DNA from: Fibrobacter sp.
Lineage (GTDB): Bacteria; Fibrobacterota; Fibrobacteria; Fibrobacterales; Fibrobacteraceae
Direction: 5' to 3'
DNA: 12,437 nt
Assembly: GCA_012841225.1 (NCBI GenBank)
Contig: DUVD01000146.1
Coordinates: 1 to 12,437 of the forward strand
Position numbers and translations under genes: made by a program
The notes under the pieces: generated by a model
What the model was told of the DNA's origin: nothing
Database searches by the model: none
Seen by the model: the letters and a program-made list of their open reading frames with translations, nothing else
Part shown: positions 1 through 7,551 of the stretch, one piece after another
Layout of the letters: each line of letters starts with the position of its first letter
Position numbering within the stretch: position 1 is the stretch's first letter

Positions 1-830
1 GAAGCGCCAACCCTAGTTTCACGGCTTAATTGAAAGAGCACACCAAAATCCATACCAAAGCTAATTGTAGAAAAATCAAATATATTACTTCTTGCTTCTG
101 AGTATTTAGCTTGAAGGGAATCTTTGATGGCGGAGTAATTATCTGCTCCTAATGTAAAAACAGATACAGTTTGCTGTTTTACTGCTTTTGCACCCACACC
201 CACAGAGAAACGATCTGTAAAGCCATAAGCTACGCCGCCTTGTATTACTGCATTAACGTAAATCGTATCCACTGTTAAAAATGGAATGACTAAGCCACCA
301 TCAATATAAGGGGCGACGTTCGCATCGACCCAAACGGCCCCTCCAAAATTATGGAAGGCGAGTTCTGCATCGAACTTGGCAAGTAAGCTTAAGAGGGCGT
401 GGTCATAAGCATTTATTTTATTAGAAAGTTCAGGGTGGCTTCCTAAAGAATCGATAAAGGCCTCTTCAACAGGGGTGCCATTTGCTTTGGCGTCTTTTTC
501 TGCTTGCTTATATAAGTCCTGAACATCTAAAACCACGTCATAAGAATTTAGTAATTCTTGAAATGGAGCCGCACCCCCGATATTGACCCGCATATTTAGA
601 ATACTTTTAGGGTAATACCCTTGTTGCGGACGAAGTTCATAGTTGCCAAGTCGGTTTATTTGGGCAAGCCCCGCGTAGTTATAGTAAATAGCCTCTTTAT
701 CATCGACTACTGCGACATGCGCGTTTCCCATAGAATAAGCGCGAAGGGATTTGTGAACAGGACCCTTTGCTGCCCAAACGAAAGAAGCAACAAAAAAAAC
801 AGATAAAAAAACTTTAGTATTAAAAGTCAT
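1..830 (-). CDS. PorV/FadL-like outer-membrane beta-barrel protein, 3' end outside the window
   Basis: The reading frame starts at ATG 830-828 and stays open to the left edge, giving 276 residues without a stop. The N-terminus is a signal peptide (basic start, hydrophobic residues 7-19, likely cleavage after Ala20 or Ala21). It is followed by RAYSMGNAHVAVVDD and then YYNYAGLAQ. This matches the N-terminal signature of PorV/FadL/OmpP1-type barrels (R..MGgA..AvadD...yyNPAGLa), with Tyr in place of the usual Pro. Later parts alternate polar and hydrophobic residues in Gly-rich stretches, as beta-strands do (for example AVIQGGVAYGFTDRFSVGVG). It should sit in the outer membrane; its cargo or function cannot be told. 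The start codon overlaps the stop of the upstream TPR lipoprotein gene by one base (TAATG), and there is no convincing ribosome binding site, so translation is probably coupled. Barrel type is fairly sure; the family name is not. Confidence 0.72.
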   Translation of the reverse strand, partial: MTFNTKVFLSVFFVASFVWAAKGPVHKSLRAYSMGNAHVAVVDDKEAIYYNYAGLAQINRLGNYELRPQQGYYPKSILNMRVNIGGAAPFQELLNSYDVVLDVQDLYKQAEKDAKANGTPVEEAFIDSLGSHPELSNKINAYDHALLSLLAKFDAELAFHNFGGAVWVDANVAPYIDGGLVIPFLTVDTIYVNAVIQGGVAYGFTDRFSVGVGAKAVKQQTVSVFTLGADNYSAIKDSLQAKYSEARSNIFDFSTISFGMDFGVLFQLSRETRVGA

Positions 831-1780
831 TATTCATTGCCCCCGCTATTCTCTTCAGTGGAAGGAAATGTAGTCGCATTAAGACGTTCTATTTGTTCGG
901 TGAGAAGTTGTTGTATTTCGTCTATATTCCCCAAAGAGTCACTCCCCAAAAACGAGCTGCTGTCTCCAGACCACTCCGTGATAGAAGGGAGAATGGAGGT
1001 CGCGAGAAAATCTAAGTTTTCACTTAGATGCGAAAAACTTTCATTTAATTTTGAAATGAGTTCAGGATCATCTAAAGCAGCGACTTGAAGTGCATCAAGA
1101 TCGAATTCGAGTTCGCCTGTTTCTGGGTTTACAAACAAGTCTAGAGAAATACCCTGGGTGGCTTTTTTAAATACAAGTAAAGCATCGGTCATGGAAAGAA
1201 AACCATAGCCGAGTGAAAAATTGGCAAAGACAATTCTTTGGTCGGAAAGAGGGAACTTTTCGAGTGCATTGCCATATTTTTCTTTAAAGCTTTCGAGCGC
1301 AGGAGAAAGCGCTTCGCTCTCTTTTGCCCTTTTGTAATCGTAGTAGAGGGATGTTAAGGTATCTCTTCGAATAAGTTCTTTTATAAAAGGAAGGGCTTTA
1401 GAGATGCCTTCGGAATAGGAATTTACGAACTCATCTGGTGCATCTATAAAGGGTGTTTCCCCTTCGTTAATTTGAAAGTAGGGGATAAGCCCAAAAGGGT
1501 TGATCTTAGATTGATAAAGAGTTGACTTTGCAAGCCCTAACCAAGCATCTGATTTGGTGGAATCGGCTTTAATTGCTTTTTCAAACATTTCTACCGCTTT
1601 ATCGTACTCGGCATCTTGGTAATGGAGGTAACCCTCTAGAATCAAAGCATCAGAATCGGTATCATCTGGTGAACGGATACCCATTGGATTAAATATATTA
1701 CAGCTAACAGCTAGTAAAGGAATTAAAAGCAATAGCTTTGGGTAAAGTAATTGCAATAGAGGAACACTTTTAATTTTCAT
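830..1780 (-). CDS. TPR-containing lipoprotein
   Basis: This encodes 316 residues from ATG 1780. The N-terminus is a lipoprotein signal: MKIK, a hydrophobic run, then the lipobox LAVSC with the acylated Cys at residue 27. A longer frame from TTG 1807 would add nine residues ahead of the signal peptide. I prefer ATG 1780 because AAGG lies at a suitable distance upstream and the lipoprotein signal is then of normal size. Residues about 45-90 form one clear tetratricopeptide repeat (EGYLHYQDAEYDKAVEMFEKA, with the following helix DAWLGLAK). The rest is probably helical and shows no motif I recognise. The tail is rich in Glu, Ser and Asn. The stop codon overlaps the start of the outer-membrane protein gene by one base, suggesting that the two are co-translated and act together at the outer membrane, perhaps as a periplasm-facing partner of the barrel. 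That role is inference. Confidence 0.78.
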   Translation of the reverse strand: MKIKSVPLLQLLYPKLLLLIPLLAVSCNIFNPMGIRSPDDTDSDALILEGYLHYQDAEYDKAVEMFEKAIKADSTKSDAWLGLAKSTLYQSKINPFGLIPYFQINEGETPFIDAPDEFVNSYSEGISKALPFIKELIRRDTLTSLYYDYKRAKESEALSPALESFKEKYGNALEKFPLSDQRIVFANFSLGYGFLSMTDALLVFKKATQGISLDLFVNPETGELEFDLDALQVAALDDPELISKLNESFSHLSENLDFLATSILPSITEWSGDSSSFLGSDSLGNIDEIQQLLTEQIERLNATTFPSTEENSGGNE

Positions 1781-1990
1781 ACCCTTGTACCTAAAGCAGA
1801 GTGACAACTTTGATATTAGAAATACCCTTTTATGAATATAATCGTTTTACATCAAGTTTACGTCTCTAAAAACAAAAAATAAATAAAATTTACTTTTTCT
1901 ATCCCCTTTTATTTCTTAAAGTTCTCATTTTTCATTCCTTTTAATTCTAACTGCTTAGTGTTGTTAAATCGAATTGGTTATATTTTGCCA
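1781..1990. promoter_or_regulatory. Divergent intergenic region with weak promoter candidates
   Basis: This AT-rich spacer separates the minus-strand TPR lipoprotein gene from the plus-strand YkgJ-type gene and must hold promoters for both. On the minus strand, TTGATG (1855-1850) and TAAAAG (1832-1827) are 17 bases apart. They would place the transcript start near 1820, just ahead of ATG 1780. On the plus strand, TTTACG (1857-1862) and TAAATA (1880-1885) are also 17 apart. Both matches to sigma-70 consensus are poor and the region is so AT-rich that chance hits are expected. Confidence 0.25.
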
Positions 1991-2764
1991 ATGGACGTTC
2001 TTCAAGAATATTTTCCGACAAAATCAATTAAACATGCTGAAGCTCGCTTAAACGCACTTTTACGAGAAGAACAAGCTCGTTTAGATAAAATAGCGACTTT
2101 TTTTAATAGAGAAAACGCCATTGATCAAGATAACTTGATCTCTGAATTGCCCATTATTTCAAAGTTTGTAAGCTCCTATCACCAAATTTTTGCGGATTAC
2201 TTGAAGGCGGCGCTACCTCAGCACAAAGTGGAAGTCAAATGCGGAGCTCATTGTGGCAATTGCTGCCACCATTACCCCATGTCCATCTCCCCTTTTGAAA
2301 TAATTGCTTTATACGCTGAAGTGCGTGATTCGGATGCTCTTTTTACCTATATGAATAAATGCTTTTCTAGGGCAGAACGATTTCAGTCCCTGTTGGACCG
2401 CTCAGGGCAAGATCATTTGGATGAAGGCGAGGATCATGACCCCGAAGAAAAAGCATTACACGATTTTTTTAATGAGTGGCTGCCGTGTCCTTTTATACAA
2501 GAGGATCAAAGTTGTACTTTTTATCAATTTAGACCTGTCACATGTCGAATGTACTTTAGTGAAACAGAACCGAAATATTGCGTTCCTTTGCATTTGCAAA
2601 CCACCCTAAACCGAAGCTTTATTGTTTACTTGCCAGACGAGATCGAAGAGTCTATAGCATTATTATCTAAACACTATGAAAATCTTAATTTGTCTGAAGG
2701 CCTTTACGAAGGCATGTTACAGATGAATGCTTTAGAGGGTAAAGTTTTTTATGGGGCTGTTTGA
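1991..2764 (+). CDS. YkgJ-family cysteine-cluster protein (putative Zn/Fe chelating)
   Basis: This encodes 257 residues from ATG 1991. It has the YkgJ/CxxCxxCC family pattern: Cys84-x3-Cys88-x2-Cys91-Cys92 (KCGAHCGNCCHHYP), then Cys166 in CPFIQ, Cys175, and Cys185 in RPVTCR, with Cys197 further on. These eight cysteines are probably metal or Fe-S ligands. Family members are often annotated as Fe-S oxidoreductases or zinc/iron-chelating proteins, but their reaction is not established. An N-terminal helical region (about residues 12-75) and an acidic stretch (HLDEGEDHDPEE, 142-153) between the two Cys groups are lineage-specific. There is no signal peptide, so it is cytoplasmic. The frame also allows GTG 1958 and TTG 1961; none of the three has a good ribosome binding site and I chose the only ATG. 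The 3' end overlaps the SprT-like gene by 14 bases, so the two form an operon. Confidence 0.82.
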   Translation: MDVLQEYFPTKSIKHAEARLNALLREEQARLDKIATFFNRENAIDQDNLISELPIISKFVSSYHQIFADYLKAALPQHKVEVKCGAHCGNCCHHYPMSISPFEIIALYAEVRDSDALFTYMNKCFSRAERFQSLLDRSGQDHLDEGEDHDPEEKALHDFFNEWLPCPFIQEDQSCTFYQFRPVTCRMYFSETEPKYCVPLHLQTTLNRSFIVYLPDEIEESIALLSKHYENLNLSEGLYEGMLQMNALEGKVFYGAV

Positions 2765-3530
2765 TTTCCAGCTCGATTTATTTCGCATTAAAAAAGAAGT
2801 AAGTGTCTCTACTATTTCTTCTGAGTTTTCTTCTAAAAGTTTAGTGGCATTTCGCTATAACCCGCGCTTAAAAAAAAGCATGCGTTGTAGTTATAAAGGA
2901 ATATTTGGACGCCCTGAAGTTACGCTACCAAGCTACATGAAAACAGACGACTTCGTTTTTGCGCGAGAGCTAGCCGCACAGTGGGCGTTTTGTGCTCATA
3001 AAAGAAAAACGGCAAAGAATAAAGCAGAAATCAAAAATTTATTAGATCGTTTTTGGGCTGCAGTAGATCAAGTTTTAGCTGACAAGGGCGAAAAAACGTT
3101 GGACGCTAGAGGGCGTTTTCCTCCCATCCGCTCGAAAGGAAAGCATTACGACTTAGACCAAGTTTTAGCGGCTGTTAACGAAACTTATTTTGCAGGGGAG
3201 TTAGACTGTCGCATAACTTGGAGCAGCCGTTGGGGAGGACTTAGTTTTCATAGCATTAGAAAAGACCCCATCACAGGAGAATCGGTTCACGTGATAAGCA
3301 TTAGTAAAGGCTACGATGCCTCTAACTGCCCTTTATATGCGATTGCGGGAGTCGTTTATCACGAATGCCTACATATTAAAATCCCTGTTGTTATAAAAGG
3401 CAATCGTCGTATTGTTCATGGAAGAGATTTTAAACGTTGCGAAAGAAAGTACATTTATTATGAAGAATGGATGAACTGGCATAAAACGGTTTTACCTAAA
3501 AACTTGAGAGCTGGTCGTCATGAAAAATAA
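2751..3530 (+). CDS. SprT-like zinc metalloprotease domain protein
   Basis: This encodes 259 residues. The C-terminal half (about residues 132-240) matches the SprT-like domain. It opens with YDLDQVLAAVNETYFAGEL and ITWSSRWGG, then has the zinc-binding HExxH motif at His204-Glu205-Cys-Leu-His208 (YHECLHIKIP) and a third putative ligand, His223, in VHGRDFKRCE. The spacing and HGxxF context are typical of SprT and the related YgjP/WLM peptidases. The first 80 residues (RYNPRLKKSMRCSYKG, then VTLPSYM) resemble the small beta-hairpin region in front of YgjP-type metallopeptidases; that resemblance is by eye only. No Cys zinc-ribbon follows the protease domain, unlike many SprT proteins. It is cytoplasmic, with no signal peptide. 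The start ATG lies inside the upstream YkgJ-type gene (14-base overlap), with AGAGGG about eight bases before it. Substrate is unknown; eukaryotic relatives (Spartan) cut DNA-protein crosslinks, but that cannot be carried over here. Confidence 0.8.
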   Translation: MGLFDFQLDLFRIKKEVSVSTISSEFSSKSLVAFRYNPRLKKSMRCSYKGIFGRPEVTLPSYMKTDDFVFARELAAQWAFCAHKRKTAKNKAEIKNLLDRFWAAVDQVLADKGEKTLDARGRFPPIRSKGKHYDLDQVLAAVNETYFAGELDCRITWSSRWGGLSFHSIRKDPITGESVHVISISKGYDASNCPLYAIAGVVYHECLHIKIPVVIKGNRRIVHGRDFKRCERKYIYYEEWMNWHKTVLPKNLRAGRHEK

Positions 3531-3541
3531 CCCTGTTTTTA

Positions 3542-3568
3542 GCTTTTTATTAGAAAAAGTCTTTTTTT
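3542..3568 (+). terminator. Weak rho-independent terminator-like hairpin after the SprT-like gene
   Basis: CTTTTT (3543-3548) can pair with AAAAAG (3554-3559) around a five-base loop ATTAG. A G-T wobble extends it by one pair, and TC followed by seven T comes next. It begins 12 bases after the stop codon. The stem is nearly all A-T, so it is thermodynamically weak, but the position is right for the end of the two-gene operon. Confidence 0.35.
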
Positions 3569-3740
3569 AGATTTTTTTGGCAACTATTTTTAATTATTTA
3601 TAACGGTTTATTCTCTTTTTAATAATAATTAAAATCCTTTGTTAGCTTGTTTTTACTTGGTTTTATTACCCTATTCTTTTTTTTTATGCTAGTTTTCTTA
3701 GTAATGTTGGAAGAATCAATCATCTTAATGTTAAGTTAAG

Positions 3741-3745
3741 AAAGG
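3741..3745 (+). promoter_or_regulatory. Ribosome binding site of hppA
   Basis: AAAGG lies six bases before ATG 3752 and fixes the pyrophosphatase start. The 200 bases upstream are AT-rich with long T runs and hold no promoter I would trust. Confidence 0.55.
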
Positions 3746-3751
3746 TTTGTA

Positions 3752-6136
3752 ATGTCTTTTTTATCTATCCCTTACTATTGGTATTTAGTCCCTGGTTCAG
3801 CTTTAGTGGCCTTGATTATGGCACTATATTTTTTCAAAAAAATGATGAAAAAAGAGGAGGGCACGCCGCGCATGAGAGAAATCGCGCAGTATGTTCGTGA
3901 GGGTTCTTTTGCTTATCTTTCAAGGCAATATAAAACGGTCTCTGTCGTTTTCATCATCTTATTTTTTGTTTTTGTTGGGCTTGCCGTAATCGGGGTGCAA
4001 AATCCTTTTGTCCCATTAGCTTTTTTAACAGGTGGCTTCTTCTCTGGTTTATGTGGATTTTTAGGAATGAAGTCCGCTACTTATGCCAGTGCTCGCACAG
4101 CCAATGGAGCCAGAACAAGTTTAAATCAAGGTCTGGTTACTGCTTTCCGTGGTGGAGCAGTAATGGGTTTGGTCGTTGTTGGTTTTGGTTTGTTGGATAT
4201 TTCTGCTTGGTTCTTTTTATTGAATTACGTTTATGATAATAACGTGTTCAATTTTGGCTTGACTTTAGCTGAAAAAGCCTCTTTAACGGCTTCTGGCTGG
4301 ACGGACACTTTAATATCAAATCCTATATGGACTCACGCTAAAAGAGTCGAAATTACTACGACTATGTTGACCTTCGGCATGGGTGCTTCTTTGCAAGCTT
4401 TATTTGCGCGCGTAGGTGGTGGTATATATACTAAAGCGGCTGATATTGGAGCGGATCTAGTTGGTAAAATAGAAGCGGGTATCCCCGAAGATGACCCTAG
4501 AAATCCTGCGACTATTGCGGATAATGTTGGTGATAATGTTGGTGATGTGGCTGGGATGGGCGCTGATTTGTATGAGTCTTATTGTGGCTCAATTTTGGCC
4601 ACAGCGGCTTTAGGAGCGGTGCTTCCAGGGCTTGATTCCAAGTTTGTAATTGCTCCTATGATTGTGGCGGCTATTGGAATTATATTGTCGATAGTTGGCA
4701 TTTTTATGGTTCGCACCAAAGAAGAAGCTACCATAAAACAACTTTTGGCTTCCTTACTTAGAGGCACTTTAGGCTCCTCTGTGTTAATTATAATTTCTCT
4801 TCTTGTTTTGGTGTATTTTGGATTTATGTCCTTAGGCATATTTGCCTCTGTATTGTCTGGTTTAGTTGCGGGCGTTTTGATCGGTCAATTTACGGAATAC
4901 TACACTTCTGATGCTTATAAACCTACCCAAGGAATCGCCTCGCAAACTAAGTTAGGCCCTGCAACCACGATTATCGATGGCATGGCCGTGGGTATGTTTT
5001 CGACTGGTTTTCCTGTAATAACTATTGTTATTGGCATTATATGTGCTTTTGGTTTTGCTGGTGGTTTTGAAAACATGTCGATGGGCCTTTACGGAGTCGG
5101 TTTTGCGGCTGTTGGCATGCTTTCTACACTTGGAGTTACTTTAGCCTCTGACGCTTTTGGCCCTATTGCAGACAATGCTGGTGGTAATGCCGAAATGGCT
5201 GGTCTAGGCGAAGAAGTACGCCGCCGTACCGACGAATTAGACATGCTTGGCAACACGACAGCGGCTACAGGAAAAGGCTTCGCTATTGGATCTGCAGCTT
5301 TAACAGCTATGGCACTTCTTGCTTCTTACATAGAAGAAATCAAATTATGGCTTGGTCATTTAGCACAAGATGCCGGTGGTTTTTTTAAAGTGGGAAGCAT
5401 TCATTTTACCAACAACGTTTCTGATTTAGCTCAAGCGGTAAATGGCATTGAAGGAGTACGTCTATTAGATGATGGTACTCGTGCCATTGCAGAAAACGGG
5501 CAATTGGTCGCCTTGGTCCTTAGGAATGCTCAAATTTCCGACTTTATGTACGCTTATGATTTAACCCTCATGAACCCCATGCTTTTAGGCGGGCTTTTTA
5601 TTGGAGCGATGATGACCTTTGTCTTTAGCGCCCTAACAATAAAAGCGGTAGGCAGAGCCGCGTCAGCCATGGTCGAAGAGGTACGTTGCCAGTTTAGAGA
5701 TATACCAGGTATTATGGAAGGCACAGGCAAACCCGATTATGCGCGCTGTGTCGAGATATCTACTGTTGGGGCTCAAAAAGAGATGATTTTGCCTTCGATG
5801 CTTGCCGTTTTGGTTCCCGTTTTGGTTGGTTTAGTAATGGGCATTGCTGGGGTCTTTGGTTTGCTCGCTGGCGCCCTTGCTTCTGGCTTTTCACTAGCCT
5901 GCATGCTGAATAATGCTGGGGGTGCTTGGGATAACGCTAAAAAGTTTATTGAAAAAGGTAATTTTGGTGGCAAAGGCTCTGAAGCTCATAAAGCAGGAGT
6001 GGTGGGCGATACCGTGGGAGATCCATTTAAGGATACCGCCGGCCCTTCCTTGAATATTTTAATTAAACTAATGACAATGGTGAGTGTTGTTTTTGCAGGC
6101 GTGATCGTCAAGTTTGGCGGTTTCTTATTCACATAG
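3752..6136 (+). CDS. hppA: K+-dependent-type membrane-bound ion-pumping pyrophosphatase
   Basis: This encodes 794 residues of a polytopic inner-membrane protein that hydrolyses cytoplasmic PPi and pumps H+ and/or Na+ outward. The substrate site is complete: DDPRNPATIADNVGDNVGD at 247-265, followed by GMGADLYESY; ASDAFGPIADNAGGNAEM in the middle; and GDTVGDPFKDTAGPSLN near the C-terminus (Asp753, 757 and 761). GNTTAATGKG at 500-509 has Ala504 and Gly507 where K+-independent enzymes have Lys and Thr, so this is the K+-dependent class. Glu275 (DLYE) sits at the position of the gate glutamate of the Thermotoga Na+ pump, so Na+ transport is possible; the ion cannot be fixed from sequence. It is longer than the roughly 725-residue Thermotoga enzyme, mainly through extra loops at about 160-197 and 527-600, both probably periplasmic. 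The last 12 bases overlap the convergent lipoprotein gene. Confidence 0.97.
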   Translation: MSFLSIPYYWYLVPGSALVALIMALYFFKKMMKKEEGTPRMREIAQYVREGSFAYLSRQYKTVSVVFIILFFVFVGLAVIGVQNPFVPLAFLTGGFFSGLCGFLGMKSATYASARTANGARTSLNQGLVTAFRGGAVMGLVVVGFGLLDISAWFFLLNYVYDNNVFNFGLTLAEKASLTASGWTDTLISNPIWTHAKRVEITTTMLTFGMGASLQALFARVGGGIYTKAADIGADLVGKIEAGIPEDDPRNPATIADNVGDNVGDVAGMGADLYESYCGSILATAALGAVLPGLDSKFVIAPMIVAAIGIILSIVGIFMVRTKEEATIKQLLASLLRGTLGSSVLIIISLLVLVYFGFMSLGIFASVLSGLVAGVLIGQFTEYYTSDAYKPTQGIASQTKLGPATTIIDGMAVGMFSTGFPVITIVIGIICAFGFAGGFENMSMGLYGVGFAAVGMLSTLGVTLASDAFGPIADNAGGNAEMAGLGEEVRRRTDELDMLGNTTAATGKGFAIGSAALTAMALLASYIEEIKLWLGHLAQDAGGFFKVGSIHFTNNVSDLAQAVNGIEGVRLLDDGTRAIAENGQLVALVLRNAQISDFMYAYDLTLMNPMLLGGLFIGAMMTFVFSALTIKAVGRAASAMVEEVRCQFRDIPGIMEGTGKPDYARCVEISTVGAQKEMILPSMLAVLVPVLVGLVMGIAGVFGLLAGALASGFSLACMLNNAGGAWDNAKKFIEKGNFGGKGSEAHKAGVVGDTVGDPFKDTAGPSLNILIKLMTMVSVVFAGVIVKFGGFLFT

Positions 6137-7330
6137 GGCGTCTCTTCCAAGAGAAGGGCTTGAAAAACACCATTTAGAATAATTTTTACTTTCATTTGAA
6201 AAGCGTAAGGGCAACTGAGCGCTTTTATTTTTTTGCATACTAAGAGTATCGATGTTTAATGTGTCTGTAGAGCTGTAAAAAAGAGAATCAATTTTTTGAT
6301 TTCGGCAATGCAAAACAAGAGCTTGTTTGGTGTTAATTAAGGTAAAACCAGATAAATTTAAATTGGCTCCTAAGACGCTATCGCCGCCGATGCTAAAAAA
6401 CGATGCGGGCCGTACTATGGTGTTTAGCGGAAACATTATATTGCTCGTGCCGCCACTTTTGGTAGAAACAGAACAACTATCTAATATTAAAGAATCAAGA
6501 GAGCCGTTAAACAATTCTAGAAATTCGAAGTGGTCTTTTTCGGCTACAAACACCTCAGTAAATACAATGTCATTAGCTACAGGGAGACGCTTTTTGGATT
6601 GTGGGAATTCGGCAAAAAATTGTTGTGGTTCTATGACTTTTGCATGGATAGAAAGCTTAACAGAGCTCCTTAAAGAGGTCAGTTGCCAATTGAAAACGGG
6701 ATTATTATCGCGGATGCTGATGCTGTCTTGAAAAGTAAAAATGGTATCGCCATGAATATCTTCTAAGACGACTGTAGCTAAATACTTTGTATTTAAAGGA
6801 AGTGCATCACTGGAGAAAAAAGCAATAGGGCCTTTTAGATTTAATAAAAAAGTCTTGTTGGTTTCTTTTGAATTTAAACTTAAAGCACCAGAGGCAATTT
6901 GCATTGGGTTTTCAAGGCCAATAGGGATTTCGACATAAACAAAACCGACTAAAGCCCTTAATGGAATTTCTACAAAAAACGATTCTCCTGCTTGAAGCTC
7001 CATTTCCACAGAACCTTCTTGCATTAAAATACCCCCGCCTGCATAAAGCCCCGCATAAAAACGCCAAGGCGTATGAGGAAACAGTTGCATTTCCAAAGGA
7101 GTTTCGGTGTCGTATTGTACTTCTCGAATAGTATCAATCCCTGTCGCTAGAATAACAAGGCTATCTAATAAGGCGGAGGGTAGAGACTTTGCATTTAAAA
7201 ACACTGTACTAAAATCAGCGTTTTCAGAAGTGGCCGGAAGCGATTTTTCTTTGTCGGCAGAACAAGACAATAGTAATGCGATACTTAAAAATAACAGAAA
7301 TGAAATGGTTGTTTTATTTTTAAAAAGCAT
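6125..7330 (-). CDS. Lipoprotein with a C-terminal lamin-tail-like domain
   Basis: This encodes 401 residues from ATG 7330. It has a lipoprotein signal peptide with lipobox LLLSC, the acylated Cys being residue 23, followed by a polar linker. Residues about 80-235 look beta-rich and match nothing I know (EMELQAGESFFVEIPLRA; a second strand-rich block near 160-205). Residues about 253-400 resemble a lamin-tail domain (LTD): DIVFTEVFV, then FEFLELFNGSLDSLILDSC (compare NEV...EFVELYNPS...DLSGW), LSGFTLINT, and an end resembling the family's W...TPG closure (KWCFSSPSLGRDALC). LTDs in bacteria occur on secreted and surface proteins, often beside nucleases or binding domains; here no enzyme motif is visible. 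It is probably anchored on the periplasmic or outer face of the envelope. The 3' end overlaps hppA convergently by 12 bases. The LTD call is by pattern and moderately sure. Confidence 0.72.
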   Translation of the reverse strand: MLFKNKTTISFLLFLSIALLLSCSADKEKSLPATSENADFSTVFLNAKSLPSALLDSLVILATGIDTIREVQYDTETPLEMQLFPHTPWRFYAGLYAGGGILMQEGSVEMELQAGESFFVEIPLRALVGFVYVEIPIGLENPMQIASGALSLNSKETNKTFLLNLKGPIAFFSSDALPLNTKYLATVVLEDIHGDTIFTFQDSISIRDNNPVFNWQLTSLRSSVKLSIHAKVIEPQQFFAEFPQSKKRLPVANDIVFTEVFVAEKDHFEFLELFNGSLDSLILDSCSVSTKSGGTSNIMFPLNTIVRPASFFSIGGDSVLGANLNLSGFTLINTKQALVLHCRNQKIDSLFYSSTDTLNIDTLSMQKNKSAQLPLRFSNESKNYSKWCFSSPSLGRDALCE

Positions 7331-7335
7331 GAGAA

Positions 7336-7339
7336 CTCC
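7336..7339 (-). promoter_or_regulatory. Ribosome binding site of the lamin-tail lipoprotein gene
   Basis: On the minus strand TCTGGAG places GGAG five bases ahead of ATG 7330. This confirms the start that directly precedes the lipoprotein signal peptide. Confidence 0.6.
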
Positions 7340-7551
7340 AGAGTAGAGGTGAAAGATTCTTCTATTGAAAGAAGTCTCTTTTTAAACGCTCAGAAAACTT
7401 TGTGGAAAACGAATTGTTTATAGCTTATTAAACGCTATTTACATGATTTATAATTAGATGAGTTTTATTCTAAGAAATGGTATTGTTTTTGGTAATAACT
7501 ACTATAATTACCGGTGTTTGCGCTGGTATCCTCGTGCATAGGTAGTGCTTG

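Noticed and set aside
621..806. A 61-residue plus-strand open frame near the left edge
   Set aside because: It is antisense to the outer-membrane protein frame, which has a signal peptide and family signature.
3732..3744. A 13-base exact match (TAAGTTAAGAAAG) shared with 11194-11206, upstream of hppA and of the GH5-like gene
   Set aside because: In 12 kb of AT-rich DNA about one exact 13-mer pair is expected by chance, and the copies sit at different distances from the start codons; one is part of a ribosome binding site.
6327..6731. A 134-residue plus-strand open frame inside the lamin-tail lipoprotein gene
   Set aside because: It lies entirely antisense to a well-supported lipoprotein gene, has no ribosome binding site and its translation looks like random low-complexity sequence.
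7491..7512. Inverted repeat GGTAAT/ATTACC with a ten-base loop
   Set aside because: The stem is only six pairs and has no T run on its downstream side on either strand, so it is not a credible terminator for the upstream lipoprotein or GGQ genes; no operator logic is visible.
7331..7551. Search for an RNA gene in the spacer between the two minus-strand genes
   Set aside because: No cloverleaf, GTTCRA-type T-loop or stable long hairpin was found; apart from the upstream signals of the lipoprotein gene the spacer shows nothing.
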